From: Nemania diffusa
Taxonomy: Eukaryota; Ascomycota; Sordariomycetes; Xylariales; Xylariaceae
DNA length: 64,000 nt
Assembly (NCBI GenBank): GCA_038501195.1
Contig: JBBPUQ010000002.1
Span: forward strand, 1,488,001 to 1,552,000
Direction: 5' to 3'
The translations under genes were made by a program, and so were the position numbers. This document shows positions 23,287 through 33,719 of the stretch, piece by piece. How positions within the stretch are numbered: the stretch's first letter is position 1; the number at the start of each line of letters is the position of its first letter. Below the pieces are notes generated by a model. That model did no database searches and was not told where the DNA came from. It was given only the letters and a program-made list of their open reading frames with translations.

Positions 23287-23672
23287 AAACCAACCTGGAT
23301 GCCTCGAAGCCATCCACACAGTCCTAGCTACCTTATTTCTGCTTATTTACTTATCTATTCAACTAGCCCATTTAATTGGCCCCACTTAGCCATACTACCC
23401 AGCCACAAATAAAGCCACAATTTGAAATTTCCTACCCCTTCAGTTGATTTACCACCTACTTAACCAACTACCTAGGTACCACTTCACCTACCACTTCACC
23501 TATTTCACATCCTATTTGACTTATTATTTCGAGCTATTAAGTAAGTATAGAAAATAATTCGGTAAAATAGTAGTCGTTATACAGTAATTAGGTACGTGGT
23601 CGTACTTGGATAATAAACTAAGTAGGAGCATAGTACATATAAGATAGCTTCGAGGCGGATGCAGGTGGGCTC
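23287..23672 (-). mobile_element. Decayed MITE-like element, copy 2 of the family at 47.9 kb
   Basis: About 386 bp bounded by imperfect inverted repeats: the right end (23672 back to about 23610, read on the minus strand) starts GAGCCCACCTGCAT and follows the 47.9-kb element for tens of bases, including TTATCCAAGTAC and TACCGAATTATTT. The left end (23287-23316) is a worn copy containing CAACCTGGATGCCTCGA. Internal CCACAAATAAAGCCACAATT (23402-23421) matches the reverse complement of the other copy. The flanking octamers AGGTATAT and GAATATAT differ by three transitions and may be an old 8-bp target duplication. No transposase is encoded. Confidence 0.75.
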
Positions 23673-23692
23673 GAATATATGTGGATCCCAGG

Positions 23693-26320
23693 TTATAAAT
23701 TTCTAACGGCACCGTATTTCTTTCCAACTTCTGGTATTTTCCGTACATCTCGTGACTGGTCTGGGAATCGTAGGATTAGCTCTTCGTTCCCGTCGGACCC
23801 GTCTAACGCCTGCGACGTCTCCATAATGGCGATGCGGCCCAAGGTCTTGATGTTTCGAATACCAGCGCACGTGTTTTTCAGGCCATCGTTATCCGGCGGC
23901 AGCGAGTTCTGAGCCATGGCTATCATCTCCGGGATGGTATCCAAAGCCTCCATGATCTCAGGGCGGGACAAGACGACTAGTATCGTGTAAGAGAGAGCCA
24001 TGGCGGCGTGCAGGAGAAGAACGGCAACAGCGAAATAGTCGAATGATCCGATGGTGGCTAGTAGATAGCCGGTAAACACGGTCGACATGAGCATCTCGGT
24101 CGCGTTGTGGCCCATGAGCAGATCTGGCTTGGCCGAAACGCCTTGCCGTCTCGGGCTACCCTTGAAGACTAGGCTCCGGGCCATGGCGTTGTCGTCCGGG
24201 CGGAAGGTACCCCATCCGACGATGCCGCTAGCGTCGTTCTGGATGGTGCTGCCGCAGCGCGAGAGCCCGTCGGCGAAGTAACTCGAGATGGCGTACTCGA
24301 CGCTCCGAACGCTCGGCAGGCCGTCTAGCGGCCATTCGAATAGCGGGTAGAGCACGACCTCGAGGAGCCGTTCCATAAGCGACCGGCTCGTGGCGGACGG
24401 TACCCGCCCCGGGCGCAAGCTGCCGTAGTCAGCCGAGTCCGGCAGCGTGGGCGAAAGGAGCTCGTACCAGCTGGCGTTGATGCGGATATCGCGCCAGGGA
24501 TCGGTTGAAACTGCGTTCAGAAAGTCCAGGTCGGTCGTTACGACGTTCCTCACCCGGTCTTTGCGGAACTCGTGGTAGCCCCTATTCGACCTCGCCGTGG
24601 ACTCGATTAGGGATTGCCCCGGCTTCCAGAATGCGTCCACGGTACACGCAAAAGCATTGAAGATCGTAGTGTTGGCATTGGGCACTAGAATGATTATCCC
24701 CAGCTCTGTGCCGGCAACTGGATCATAGGGTAGGTCTATGGGAACGGCGACCACGGCAGGTATGGTACTACTTAGCATTATATTTCCGTCCTCCTGCAAG
24801 ATGAGTAATCCTTTACTCTGAAGATATTGCTGAATCGCAACGGCAGCGTCAACTTCCCGCGAGTAGTATGGTACCGGGCTGTTGAGAATATTGCTATCCC
24901 ACTCACGTGGGATATTCCAATCATCAATACGAGCGGGAAACGGTATATATATCGATGATGCGAGTGTATCTTTTGTTATGTTAATGCTCAAGTTGCTCAT
25001 ACAAGCTGTCCGTACTATGGGCACTTGAGTTTGCACGGAGAAAGTTTTATTACTGGCAAGGTCGAGATACCCTGGATACGGCGGGTCCCAGCGATGATGG
25101 TCCCTGAGCCAGATGAGGCTTCTGTCGTATAGATCCCTTTTTGCATCTTGAAGCATAGCAGTCGCCCAGTGAGATGTGACGGCGTACGTATCATAGCCTG
25201 GGTTGTCCGACACCGAGGCATATATGCGCTTGACCATGCTGTAGTCTTGTAGGTTGAACTCTAATAGGCTATGCATATCCGGATACTGCCACCAGGTCTT
25301 AAAATGCTGGTAGAGGAAATCGTATCCAGCTGAGGGACATCTCGGGTCATAAATCTTGGCTTCGGTCGTGGAGCAGTTGTAGTTTTGTAATGCATCGCCG
25401 TCTAGATTTGTCGGCCAAAGTTGCGCTTCGCTGCCTACTCATCGTTAACGGTTGGAAGACCATCACTGGAGGTGTTATAGGCAAAGCAGATTACCATTTA
25501 GCCAAAACGAGCCTCCACCGATTGCCCAGGGCGAAGTCCTCGGCGTCGCAAGCACAGCAGTCGAGGGTCCTGCAAATGTTGCCACGAGCCCTGATACAAC
25601 AAGCAATGGCACGAGACGATGTTCTTTCCTAGAACGACCCTGCCGACTAGATAGGGCGCCTCCCCAAAACTCAGAAGAAAAAAACCAGCTTGTCAACAAG
25701 TAAGTCTGGAAATTGCTGTATTATCAGTTTTGTAGGTTCACACCACTCACGTAATCTGAGGGAAGTTCCATCCAGAACCAAGAAGACCAAGAGGAACTCC
25801 ATTTCCAAATATCAAGTCTATTCGAAGGACATGGAATACGATAGTAGACAAGCTGGCTATGATTAACAGTTCCTGCACTTTGTCTTAGCTACAGTTCGTG
25901 CAAGCATCCGGCTCGCTCCGTACTCGGTAACCTGAGTAAATCGAAACTTACATGTAGTTTAGCAGCAACTTGTATCGCCGCGAGCTTCACATCGTCGGTA
26001 GCGAAATGGCTTCCCTGCAGCTCTGCACCGATGAACCGCCCCTGGAAATTCAGACTGATAAGCGCGAACGACCCCGCAGCCGGGACGATGTGGACGGCGC
26101 AGTGTGCCAGCGCCAGAAGCCGAGATCTATAGACGAGTATTTTCAGCGGCTCCTCGTGCTTGATATGGGCTAGAATTCCCAGTCCGAGGGACCGAAGGGC
26201 GATCTTGAATCGTTGCGGGGATTTGACTGCATAAGTCTTAGGGTAACTCAAAAAGCGAGCGAGATTGTGGAGGGCTGCCCGGAGAGCTCGACTCTTCATG
26301 GCTTGAGAAATCGCCCCCAT
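23693..26320 (-). CDS. Large multipass membrane protein of unknown function (ascomycete family)
   Basis: Four exons (26320-25952, 25872-25751, 25688-25495, 25434-23693) give 808 residues. Hydrophobic segments are seen near residues 75-100 (ALAHCAVHIVPAAGSFALIS), 124-160 (ELLIIASLSTIVFHVLRIDL then GVPLGLLGSG), 185-210 (LVPLLVVSGLVATFAGP) and in the C-terminal fifth (YLLATIGSFDYFAVAVLLLH and AAMALSYTILVVL). Between them lies a roughly 450-residue region with many N-glycosylation sequons (NCST, NKTF, NLSINIT, NASW), so it is probably extracytoplasmic. I recognise the overall pattern (QELLI helix, GLLGSG, SSEFWGGAL, PWAIGGGSFWLN) from a common family of uncharacterised filamentous-fungal membrane proteins; no biochemical role is known to me. 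The acceptor of intron 2 is an AAG (25689); an alternative CAG upstream would keep frame but leave only a 35-nt intron. Confidence 0.75.
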
Positions 26321-27584
26321 CTTCGTTCAGCACGACAGTTCATAGGAGAATCGATCGGTAGCCATATCGTTCGAAAAATAGTTACAAAAAGGCAGACAGC
26401 AGGGCATCGCACGCTGGAAGCGACGGCGGCAGATATATGAGGTTTTAAACGTGTTCCATCAGGCCTCGTTTCTCTTCGCTCTTCAACCCGAGCCTTACGC
26501 TACCATAGCCTCTGAGGCATCCGACGAGTCCCGATATAGAAACTGGTGGCCTTGAGAGGCCTGATGGCTTAAAGGAAGGCCATGTTCATTGGAGGACGCG
26601 CTACCTGATGCGATACCTATGCGCGATCCTTCGGGCAGGACAGAGACCAGGTTTAATCCAAGCCACTTTTAGCTGAGGGTGGTATGTCTGCTCAACTATG
26701 GTTAAGTATGCGTACTTTGCCATTGTATCGCCATTTGCTTTCATGCTATATATGTGTAAATTCAAGGATTGCATAGCGAATACTGAATGGTAATAATCCG
26801 CTAAACGAGCGCTCTCGTTCCATCTTCCTTTTCTTTGCCCAGTAAAGTGAGAACACTCCCGTCTCTATGCACAAGATCTCTATCACTATATGCAAGAAAA
26901 TGGGCTCTGCATATGTAGAGGTATTAAAATTCGTTCTCAGGGCATTTCATGAAACAATCGTTAAATACAGACGTGATTGTCAAGCTTATGTTATAGAAGA
27001 ACATAACATGGGTCAGGCCCCCCATACCTAGGTAGTTTCATTACACGCCCCCAAATCAACTTACAGCTGAAAATCGTCCAGATGTACTGCGTAGGTAACG
27101 AAGTTTTAATTACAAAGAAGGTTCCTTTAAGGAGGTAATATTGTGCATATTACTTGAATATTAGTTAGTGCTTGGAAGATAGGTGCTAAACTGCAACTCA
27201 AGCAAATAATTATCTGTCAATATATTAGAAAGTTAACTTTATGTAGCGCGTGTTATAGACGAGGTAACTAGATTATGTGAGGGCGCAGGCCGAAATGGTG
27301 ACCTATCTGCCTTACGCATTATGATAGTTGTTGGCTTAGTATTCTGTACAGGCAGGACTTTACGGAAGCCCCGATTTGATTTGCTGTAGAAAAAGAAACT
27401 ATGAGACACCCTGGCCTGGTAGGGGTAAGCCCCGCTCTAAGCCTCTACCATACCACACATCGTCTTTTGCTTCTTACCTTGAAAACTCCTTGGGCTTGAT
27501 TTATTGTCGTCTTTTCCTATCAGTCAAGCGCGTCTTGGTTTCCCACCCTTTTCTAAAGGGAGCAACTATGCCCGAAACCCCGGC
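26321..27584. other. Intergenic
   Basis: This is upstream DNA of the divergent membrane-protein and sulfotransferase-like genes. The part from 26700 to 27350 is A/T-rich with no open frame of note. The pair AGGCCTGATGG (near 26560) and CCATCAGGCCT (26456-26466) forms a small inverted repeat about 100 bp apart; its meaning is unknown. Confidence 0.4.
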
Positions 27585-28130
27585 ATGAAGCTCCCATTCA
27601 TCCTCCCAGCCTTGTTGGCTGGCCTGGTTCTCTCACAGGCCATTCCTCCATCTGTCTATATACTCATGCCAAACAATCCCACCCTCATGGCACTTTCGTC
27701 AGCGCTTAGCATTCTGGGGTATGGCCAGTCCGAGCTTGAAGTCAGCGCAGGCAGCAACACAGCCCTCGAAGCTGACCAGAAGCCGCTGACGTATACTATC
27801 CTCCCCCCAGGATCAGCATATAAAAACATATCGCGAGCAGACCCAAGTGCCAAGTTCATACTGCCGATTACGCGCAGTAGAGCTAGCGCCTGGTATGGTT
27901 TCTTCCAGACACAGATAGGACAGGAGCTCGAGTCGGACGAGTATACTGATTCGATCCGCGCGTTCTTTGCCGATAAGACCCTTAGTGACGGGAAGCCGCG
28001 GTTGTTTGAACTAGACGTATTCCCGCCCGAGTCGCATGCGCAGGCAGAGACATGGGTCGCGCTGTGCGATTTCTTGGGCTTGGGATACAGCATCGTGGAG
28101 AGATTGAAACTCTGGCGATTCCCAGCGTGA
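27585..28130 (+). CDS. Secreted sulfotransferase-like protein with degenerate P-loop
   Basis: A single exon of 181 residues from the ATG at 27585; an upstream open frame begins at a non-ATG codon. The first 19 residues (MKLPFILPALLAGLVLSQA) form a clear signal peptide. The body follows the order of the fungal Sulfotransfer_4 family: SVYILMPNNPTLMALSSALS then ILGYGQ, AKFILPITRSRASAWYGFF in place of the usual 'KFILTVRDPEKW' segment, and a C-terminal PRLFELDVFPPESHAQAETW followed by VALCDFLGLG. In active members the first segment is a PAPS-binding loop (LPRTGTTS type); here it reads MPNNPTLM, so the cofactor loop is lost. The protein is shorter than usual (about 220-280 residues for the family, from memory). 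It may be a non-catalytic secreted derivative or a decaying gene; the intact frame favours the former. Homology is inferred by eye only. Confidence 0.55.
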   Translation: MKLPFILPALLAGLVLSQAIPPSVYILMPNNPTLMALSSALSILGYGQSELEVSAGSNTALEADQKPLTYTILPPGSAYKNISRADPSAKFILPITRSRASAWYGFFQTQIGQELESDEYTDSIRAFFADKTLSDGKPRLFELDVFPPESHAQAETWVALCDFLGLGYSIVERLKLWRFPA

Positions 28131-30466
28131 CTGATACCAGTCTCAGAAGTGACTATTCGCACCCCCGCGAGGTGAACGCCGCCCTGGCTCTGCGCCGACA
28201 CTTGGACGTCACTTTTATCCTTGTAGATTCGTGATAAGACTCTATAGACATGAATGCAGAAAATAAGGGCTCATTTATATTCAATTCAGGTTAACGATTG
28301 TTGGATAATTATGACTACCTACCTGCGTTGAACAAGTAGGCAGCGGTTCGTTCGTGGTGGATCTGGCCCGCAAACGGGCGGCCCGTCCCTCTAGCTTACT
28401 TACAGTATAATGTATATGGCTAAGGTGCTCTGAACACGGACTGACTGGTTGTATGAATTGCATATAGATCTAGTTGCTATCTAGCTAGTTGTCGACTAGG
28501 ATTGCTAATCGTCCTCGGCTTTGCTTTATAGTAATCGTTATGCATATATATTCGGGAAGAGTCGTTCTTACGTAGTTTTCTAAGGAAGGCTCAGCAGGAA
28601 ACTAGTTTGCGCCTCATTTCTAGTTTTTATCTACAGACAGGTGGTTTTCTCGTCCTTCTCTTCTTTCTTCGTTTTTTACTCTTTGCTAGAATATGTTGCT
28701 AAACGGTTTGAACAACTTATACATGGCAAGTTGAGTTAAGAAGTTACCTAAATACCGTAGACAACCTTAACGATGCTTAAACCTGAAGTGGGGAATTCTA
28801 CATCCAATAAATGAATATACTTCTGTATAGCACCTCAGTCACCTGACTAACAATAGGTGCGCCTGAGCAAAAGGAGCGAGAACGCTAGGACTAATATGTC
28901 GTGTGTTACAAAATAGAACCTGCCTACCGTAGACCCAAAACCTGGCACTATATAGGTGGGTAGGTACTACCTAAGGCCCTAAAGCATGTAATACCTTAGC
29001 GCACCTGTCGCTCTTATCAGGGCTCGTGCTCAGGCACTATGATACTGAAACCATGGTGTGGGCCAGAGGGGGCATCATCCTTACTACATCATCGAAGGTG
29101 TCACTTGTCAGACATCACCTGTATTTCCGGGCTGATTCGATGGCGCCATCTGTATTTAAAATACAGTACCTTCCCAACCCCACCAGATTTAAATGCTGGT
29201 TGGGGGGCACATCGGTACGATGGCAGTCTCCTGGCGCACGGAACGATAGAATACACATAGAACGCTTGATAGATGCAGAACGCAGAATATCTGGATACGA
29301 CCTACCTACCTACCTAATCCACTTGGAGGGGTCAATTCTCCCTTTAGGCACCTAATAAATGCGACATCCGAGAAGCACAAAGACCACTAAATGGAAGGAG
29401 CCATTAGATTGGTAGATAGCTAGCCTGTTAGAATGTAGGAAGGAGGTAGGTACCGAGTGATACCTAAACCTACCTATTTCTTCAGCATCCCTCCTTACTG
29501 TAGAATCAGGTATTCACCGGTCGACACGCCATCCTGCCCCGTTCTCTGCCCATCCCCCCAAAATCGAAACCTCATGCGCCCACTTCGAACCGGTATCATG
29601 CTACTACCGCAATAGCATACCTAACCCTCCCAAATCTGACATTTGACTAGATACCAGACAGTCTATGTAGGTATGTACATCACTGCCACGCTCCCCGTGA
29701 CCATGGTCATCAACACCACCACCACCACCATCATCATTATCCCCTATTGTGTGTGACTGACCATTTTCCATCTTAGACCAGACCGAGCCATATCCCTCCT
29801 TTGTTTTTTTATTGGTTCTGGTTCTGGTTCTCTTTTCTTCTCTTCCCTATCCGCTACTCACTATTCACCCAACCATACTTTTAACTTTTCCCCTAAACTT
29901 CAGCCTGCCACAGAGTACACATGTACCTAGGTAGAGAGTCCTACCTTGCATTATCAGACCCTCCACCTGCTTCTAGGTACCTAAGCGTGCGTAGAGAGGT
30001 TGGGCAGTCCTGTAGCTCTAGACACCCCGCTACAGTATCGGATAACGGGTACAAAGGTGTCTGTTCGACAATAAACCCTGCATCAATCGCCCTATACCCT
30101 AGCGTCGCACCCAACCATTGGGCGGATACGTGTACGCATAACAGCAGCAGCAGCAGCAGCGAGTACGACACTACCGACAGCACCAACAAGTAGTACATCG
30201 ATCAACCGGACTGCGCGCTACCGTCCCTAGGGAGTTATATCTACGTACCGTCTTAAACCAAGTCCGCATAGGTATCATCCTATACTTAGTCTATTCGGTG
30301 CAGCCCGGTTGCAATCCTCCTCTCTATCTGTCGCTATCTGTCCCCTTTTACTATTAATAATATATATTTTGTTCCCATCTGTCCTCAAACACGACGTCTT
30401 GGCTCTCTCATCATACCGAATCTGAAAGCTTCATGATAAAGCGCCGACAGCAGCAGCGTCAACAGC
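28131..30466. other. Intergenic with simple repeats and leader of the following gene
   Basis: No gene is supported. The stretch contains dispersed TAGGTA/TACCTA strings, a CCACCA run (29714-29731), three GGTTCT units (29815-29832) and a CAG/AGC run (30142-30160). The minus- and plus-strand open frames at 29921-30198 consist of these repeats. The final few hundred bases are pyrimidine-rich and probably form the 5' leader of the gene at 30467. Confidence 0.45.
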
Positions 30467-31819
30467 ATGCCGTCGACCAGCCAAGTCCCTGGCCAGCCCG
30501 GCTACCCTGCTAGTCGCTCAGCCGCGTCTACCGCTGCTGTTGCTGCTGCCTCTGTATCCCGATCTACCGCTGCCTCAGCCCAACAGCGGCCGCGGCAGCG
30601 AAATGATGGTCAGTCCTCACCTTCGGGTGTTGATAGACGACAGTTACTCACAGGCCCAGAATCCTGGGTTGAGGTGTGCTCGCACCCCAGCTCCTCGTCA
30701 GTGTCCTCAATAGGCGAGATCGACACTACCGGTCTTCAAGTCGGCTCAACCTCTCGTCCGCGACGGCGCCGTCCACACCAGCAATCATATGCGCATGTCA
30801 ATCCGAGACACACCACCGGACAGGGACATAACGGTGCGAGCGGCAGCAGCCAAGAGGAATATGACGAGACAGAAAGTGAAGAAGATCACCTTTTAACTAG
30901 CTCAACCGAGAATGTCATCTCCGGACAAGCGGCTCACGAGGCACCTCTCCGACAAGTATCCTCCGTACACGTCATTGATTCCGATTCGAGCGACGAAGAC
31001 GATGATGAGAATGCTACTGCCCTGGGAAGGCGGCCGCCTGAACCGTTTCGCCCCCAACCGAATGCCTTCTCCCACCCGCCATCCCACTTACTTCAGCGAC
31101 ACTCGACTAGCTCGGCTGTGCCTGAGCATGGCAGACGGCCTTCATTCACCCGGCGATCGCACACACGGGCTGACCGTCACACACATAACTTCATGTCGCC
31201 AAACTACCAGGCCGACAATGACGCTGCCCTGCGTGCTAGCCTGACAACTTTACTCAGCTGTGCCGCAGCGGCGAGAAGTCTTCCAAGGGGCGCTGAGAAA
31301 GATATGGGCGAGCGTGCTGGTCCTGTCAATAGCAGCCAACCGGTCGCGCTGCGCTTCGCTCCCGAAAGCGAGCTCATGGCGCCGTCACCGCCTCCAGCGC
31401 CATCTCGGGGTTCTACCCAGTCTGCTCAAACTAGGGCATCGCCTGCATCACCCCCAGCACCTGTATCTAGTGAGAAAATCAAGCGGGCAGCAACACCAAC
31501 GTCCGCCTCAAAGCCACCCCGCGCGACTAAGAAAAAGAGAACAGCCATCAACGACGATACCTTGATTAGCCCCACCCTTCTAACATGGGTTGTCAGCGCT
31601 GGTGTCGTCGTGCTCGTCTCGGTTGTAGGCTTTGGCGCTGGATATGTCATCGGAAGGGAGGTTGGGCGCCAAGAAACACTCAACAGCCTGGGAAGTGCGG
31701 GCAACATGAGTGCAATTTCCGAAGGAGGAAACTGTGGACGGGAGGTTTTGAGGAGCAGTGGGGGCACTTTGAGAAGGTTCCGTTGGGGAAGCGGAATGGG
31801 ACGCAGTGTCGTGGCGTGA
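30467..31819 (+). CDS. Ser/Pro-rich disordered protein with one C-terminal transmembrane helix
   Basis: A single exon of 450 residues. I do not recognise a named family. The N-terminal 360 residues are low complexity: Ala/Ser runs, basic clusters (RPRRRRPHQQ), acidic patches (EEYDETESEEDH, DSDSSDEDDDEN) and His/Pro-rich parts. A segment PESWVEVCSHPSSSS stands out as possibly structured. Near residues 375-395 a hydrophobic helix (LTWVVSAGVVVLVSVVGFGA) is followed by GYVIGREVGRQE, with small-residue spacing typical of helix packing. The Lys-rich stretch just before it (RATKKKRTAI) suggests that the long N-terminal part faces the cytosol. The C-terminus is short and basic. It has no signal peptide, so a tail-anchored or single-pass membrane protein is likely; the compartment is unknown. 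Confidence 0.7.
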   Translation: MPSTSQVPGQPGYPASRSAASTAAVAAASVSRSTAASAQQRPRQRNDGQSSPSGVDRRQLLTGPESWVEVCSHPSSSSVSSIGEIDTTGLQVGSTSRPRRRRPHQQSYAHVNPRHTTGQGHNGASGSSQEEYDETESEEDHLLTSSTENVISGQAAHEAPLRQVSSVHVIDSDSSDEDDDENATALGRRPPEPFRPQPNAFSHPPSHLLQRHSTSSAVPEHGRRPSFTRRSHTRADRHTHNFMSPNYQADNDAALRASLTTLLSCAAAARSLPRGAEKDMGERAGPVNSSQPVALRFAPESELMAPSPPPAPSRGSTQSAQTRASPASPPAPVSSEKIKRAATPTSASKPPRATKKKRTAINDDTLISPTLLTWVVSAGVVVLVSVVGFGAGYVIGREVGRQETLNSLGSAGNMSAISEGGNCGREVLRSSGGTLRRFRWGSGMGRSVVA

Positions 31820-33719
31820 ATATTCGCCAATCCCGTATGAGCATACAGAACTGACGCAGCTCCCATAGAGCTGAAAGAAAGGGTGGTTTTGCGATGCCAT
31901 ACCATCCGCATCTCGCATGAGCAGTACATTGCCAGCAACAGCAAGCTCCCTTGCCGTCATCGAATTTCACGGGGTCATGAGTCGAGCGAGCCTCGGTACA
32001 CCAATCCCCAGTCCATCAACGATTGAACATGGAAGCACGGTTAGTGGCCATGCTCGGTCACCTGGTACTTTGATTCGCTTCGTAGGGACAGTGCTGGTGC
32101 CTCGGAGAACAGTTATTTTTCGAAGAGTATCCTCGAGGTCTGAACCGTTTTATACGGCAAGGACTAACGACGGGAACTTGAGCTGCCACGAATTACGACG
32201 CATATATATTTAACCTTTCACAGCAGTAAACTAAGAACACGGTTGGAAACCGAAATCTCAAGCTCGTTACGGAGCGTTTCGGCCACTCTCAACCACTTAC
32301 CTTCACCTAATATTTTCTTTTGTTGGAATTATGCATCACGCATTGTCAAGATTGCCCAACCTTGCCTACCTGAATCTAGCCCGACTGCTCTATATATAGC
32401 TTCTATATATATGCTAAGAGGGTTAGAGGCAGATAGGTCGATGGGTAGTTGAGATTAGGAGTTCAGGCGGAGTTTTTATGATGGTTAAGATATCCCGATG
32501 AATATGATGGATGGACGGACGTTTTTACGTCCATACTATGTCCATGAATCGGAATGTCTGTTTCAGTGTACGGGACATATAACCTATTTAATGGCTTTAT
32601 ACCCCTTAGCAAGGCGATTTGATGGATGATTAGAGACGAATGAGAAATAGCAACAAACCTGCGAGATTTTGGTGAAACGTTTTCTGGTTCCTCCTTCCTG
32701 CATGCCTAATTTCTATGCCCGGTCTTGGTAACTCCAAATGTTTGATGGTTACAAAACATCGTAAAAGCGGCGTTGTTATTTGGCTATGAACAAGAATAAA
32801 AAGTATATACGCAACACCAAATCACGCCTCAAAACCAGGATCTCGAGAAATAGGCACTTAAGGCCAAGTAGAGGAGGGCACAATAGTTTTTGCTCCGCTC
32901 AATATGTGTGACTGTAACCGTATTTACGTGCTGAGAATCCCATGCCATGTGATGCCATGTGACCATCTCATCTCGTCTCATCCTTTTCATACATACACAC
33001 TCTCGTTTTCCTTTCTCTCCTCGTCTCTCTCTCCGCAAGACGTTGCGGTGTCGATTTGTTCAATCCTCGTCCAAGCCCTCGTCATCCTTCCTCGTTACGC
33101 GAGTACAGGCAGTACATCTGTAACCCGTCTCACGCCGTCATTCGTCGTGGCCTGATAACCAGAAACAAGGAAAGATGAGAGGGAAGGAACATGAGGAAAA
33201 GCCAGCCCTAAAAATTTGGCACAAAGACCAAGTCGGGCTCGCCGTGTTATCAACTTGATGACAGTGCAGTACTTATACATGCATACATACAGAGACCTAG
33301 GTCCGGAAATTCTGCTTCTGGGAGTGAGATGACCAACCATCCCAGAAGGCCTGCAAACAACTCGTAATATCGGTGCTTGCACTCCATTTTTGATTAGGTA
33401 GGGGATGTGTGGGGAGAAATGCTCCCTCAGACACAGACGCAGACCCCTGGACTAGTAGACTGTAGATGCCGCAATAGCAGGATTTCTGATTGTCCTTGCA
33501 ACCCGAGACAACCACTCCATAATCATTAAATGCCCTCCACTGCGGAGAGAGAAAAAAAACCCCATAAACTCCAATACCATTCATTCATTTACAAAGGAAA
33601 TAATTCCAGTCTTAGCATGTACACCCCCTCAACGCCATGCTGTAGAATACTCTTGAAATATCGTAACAAACTGCTTATTCTGATTGGGGTAAGTTTAGCG
33701 AGTTGTAAAACACACTACT
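31820..33719. other. Intergenic between convergent genes
   Basis: About 1.9 kb between two convergent genes, with both 3' flanks. Open frames at 31917-32213, 33095-33382 and 33297-33584 are short, overlap on opposite strands and have no features. I see nothing else. Confidence 0.45.
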
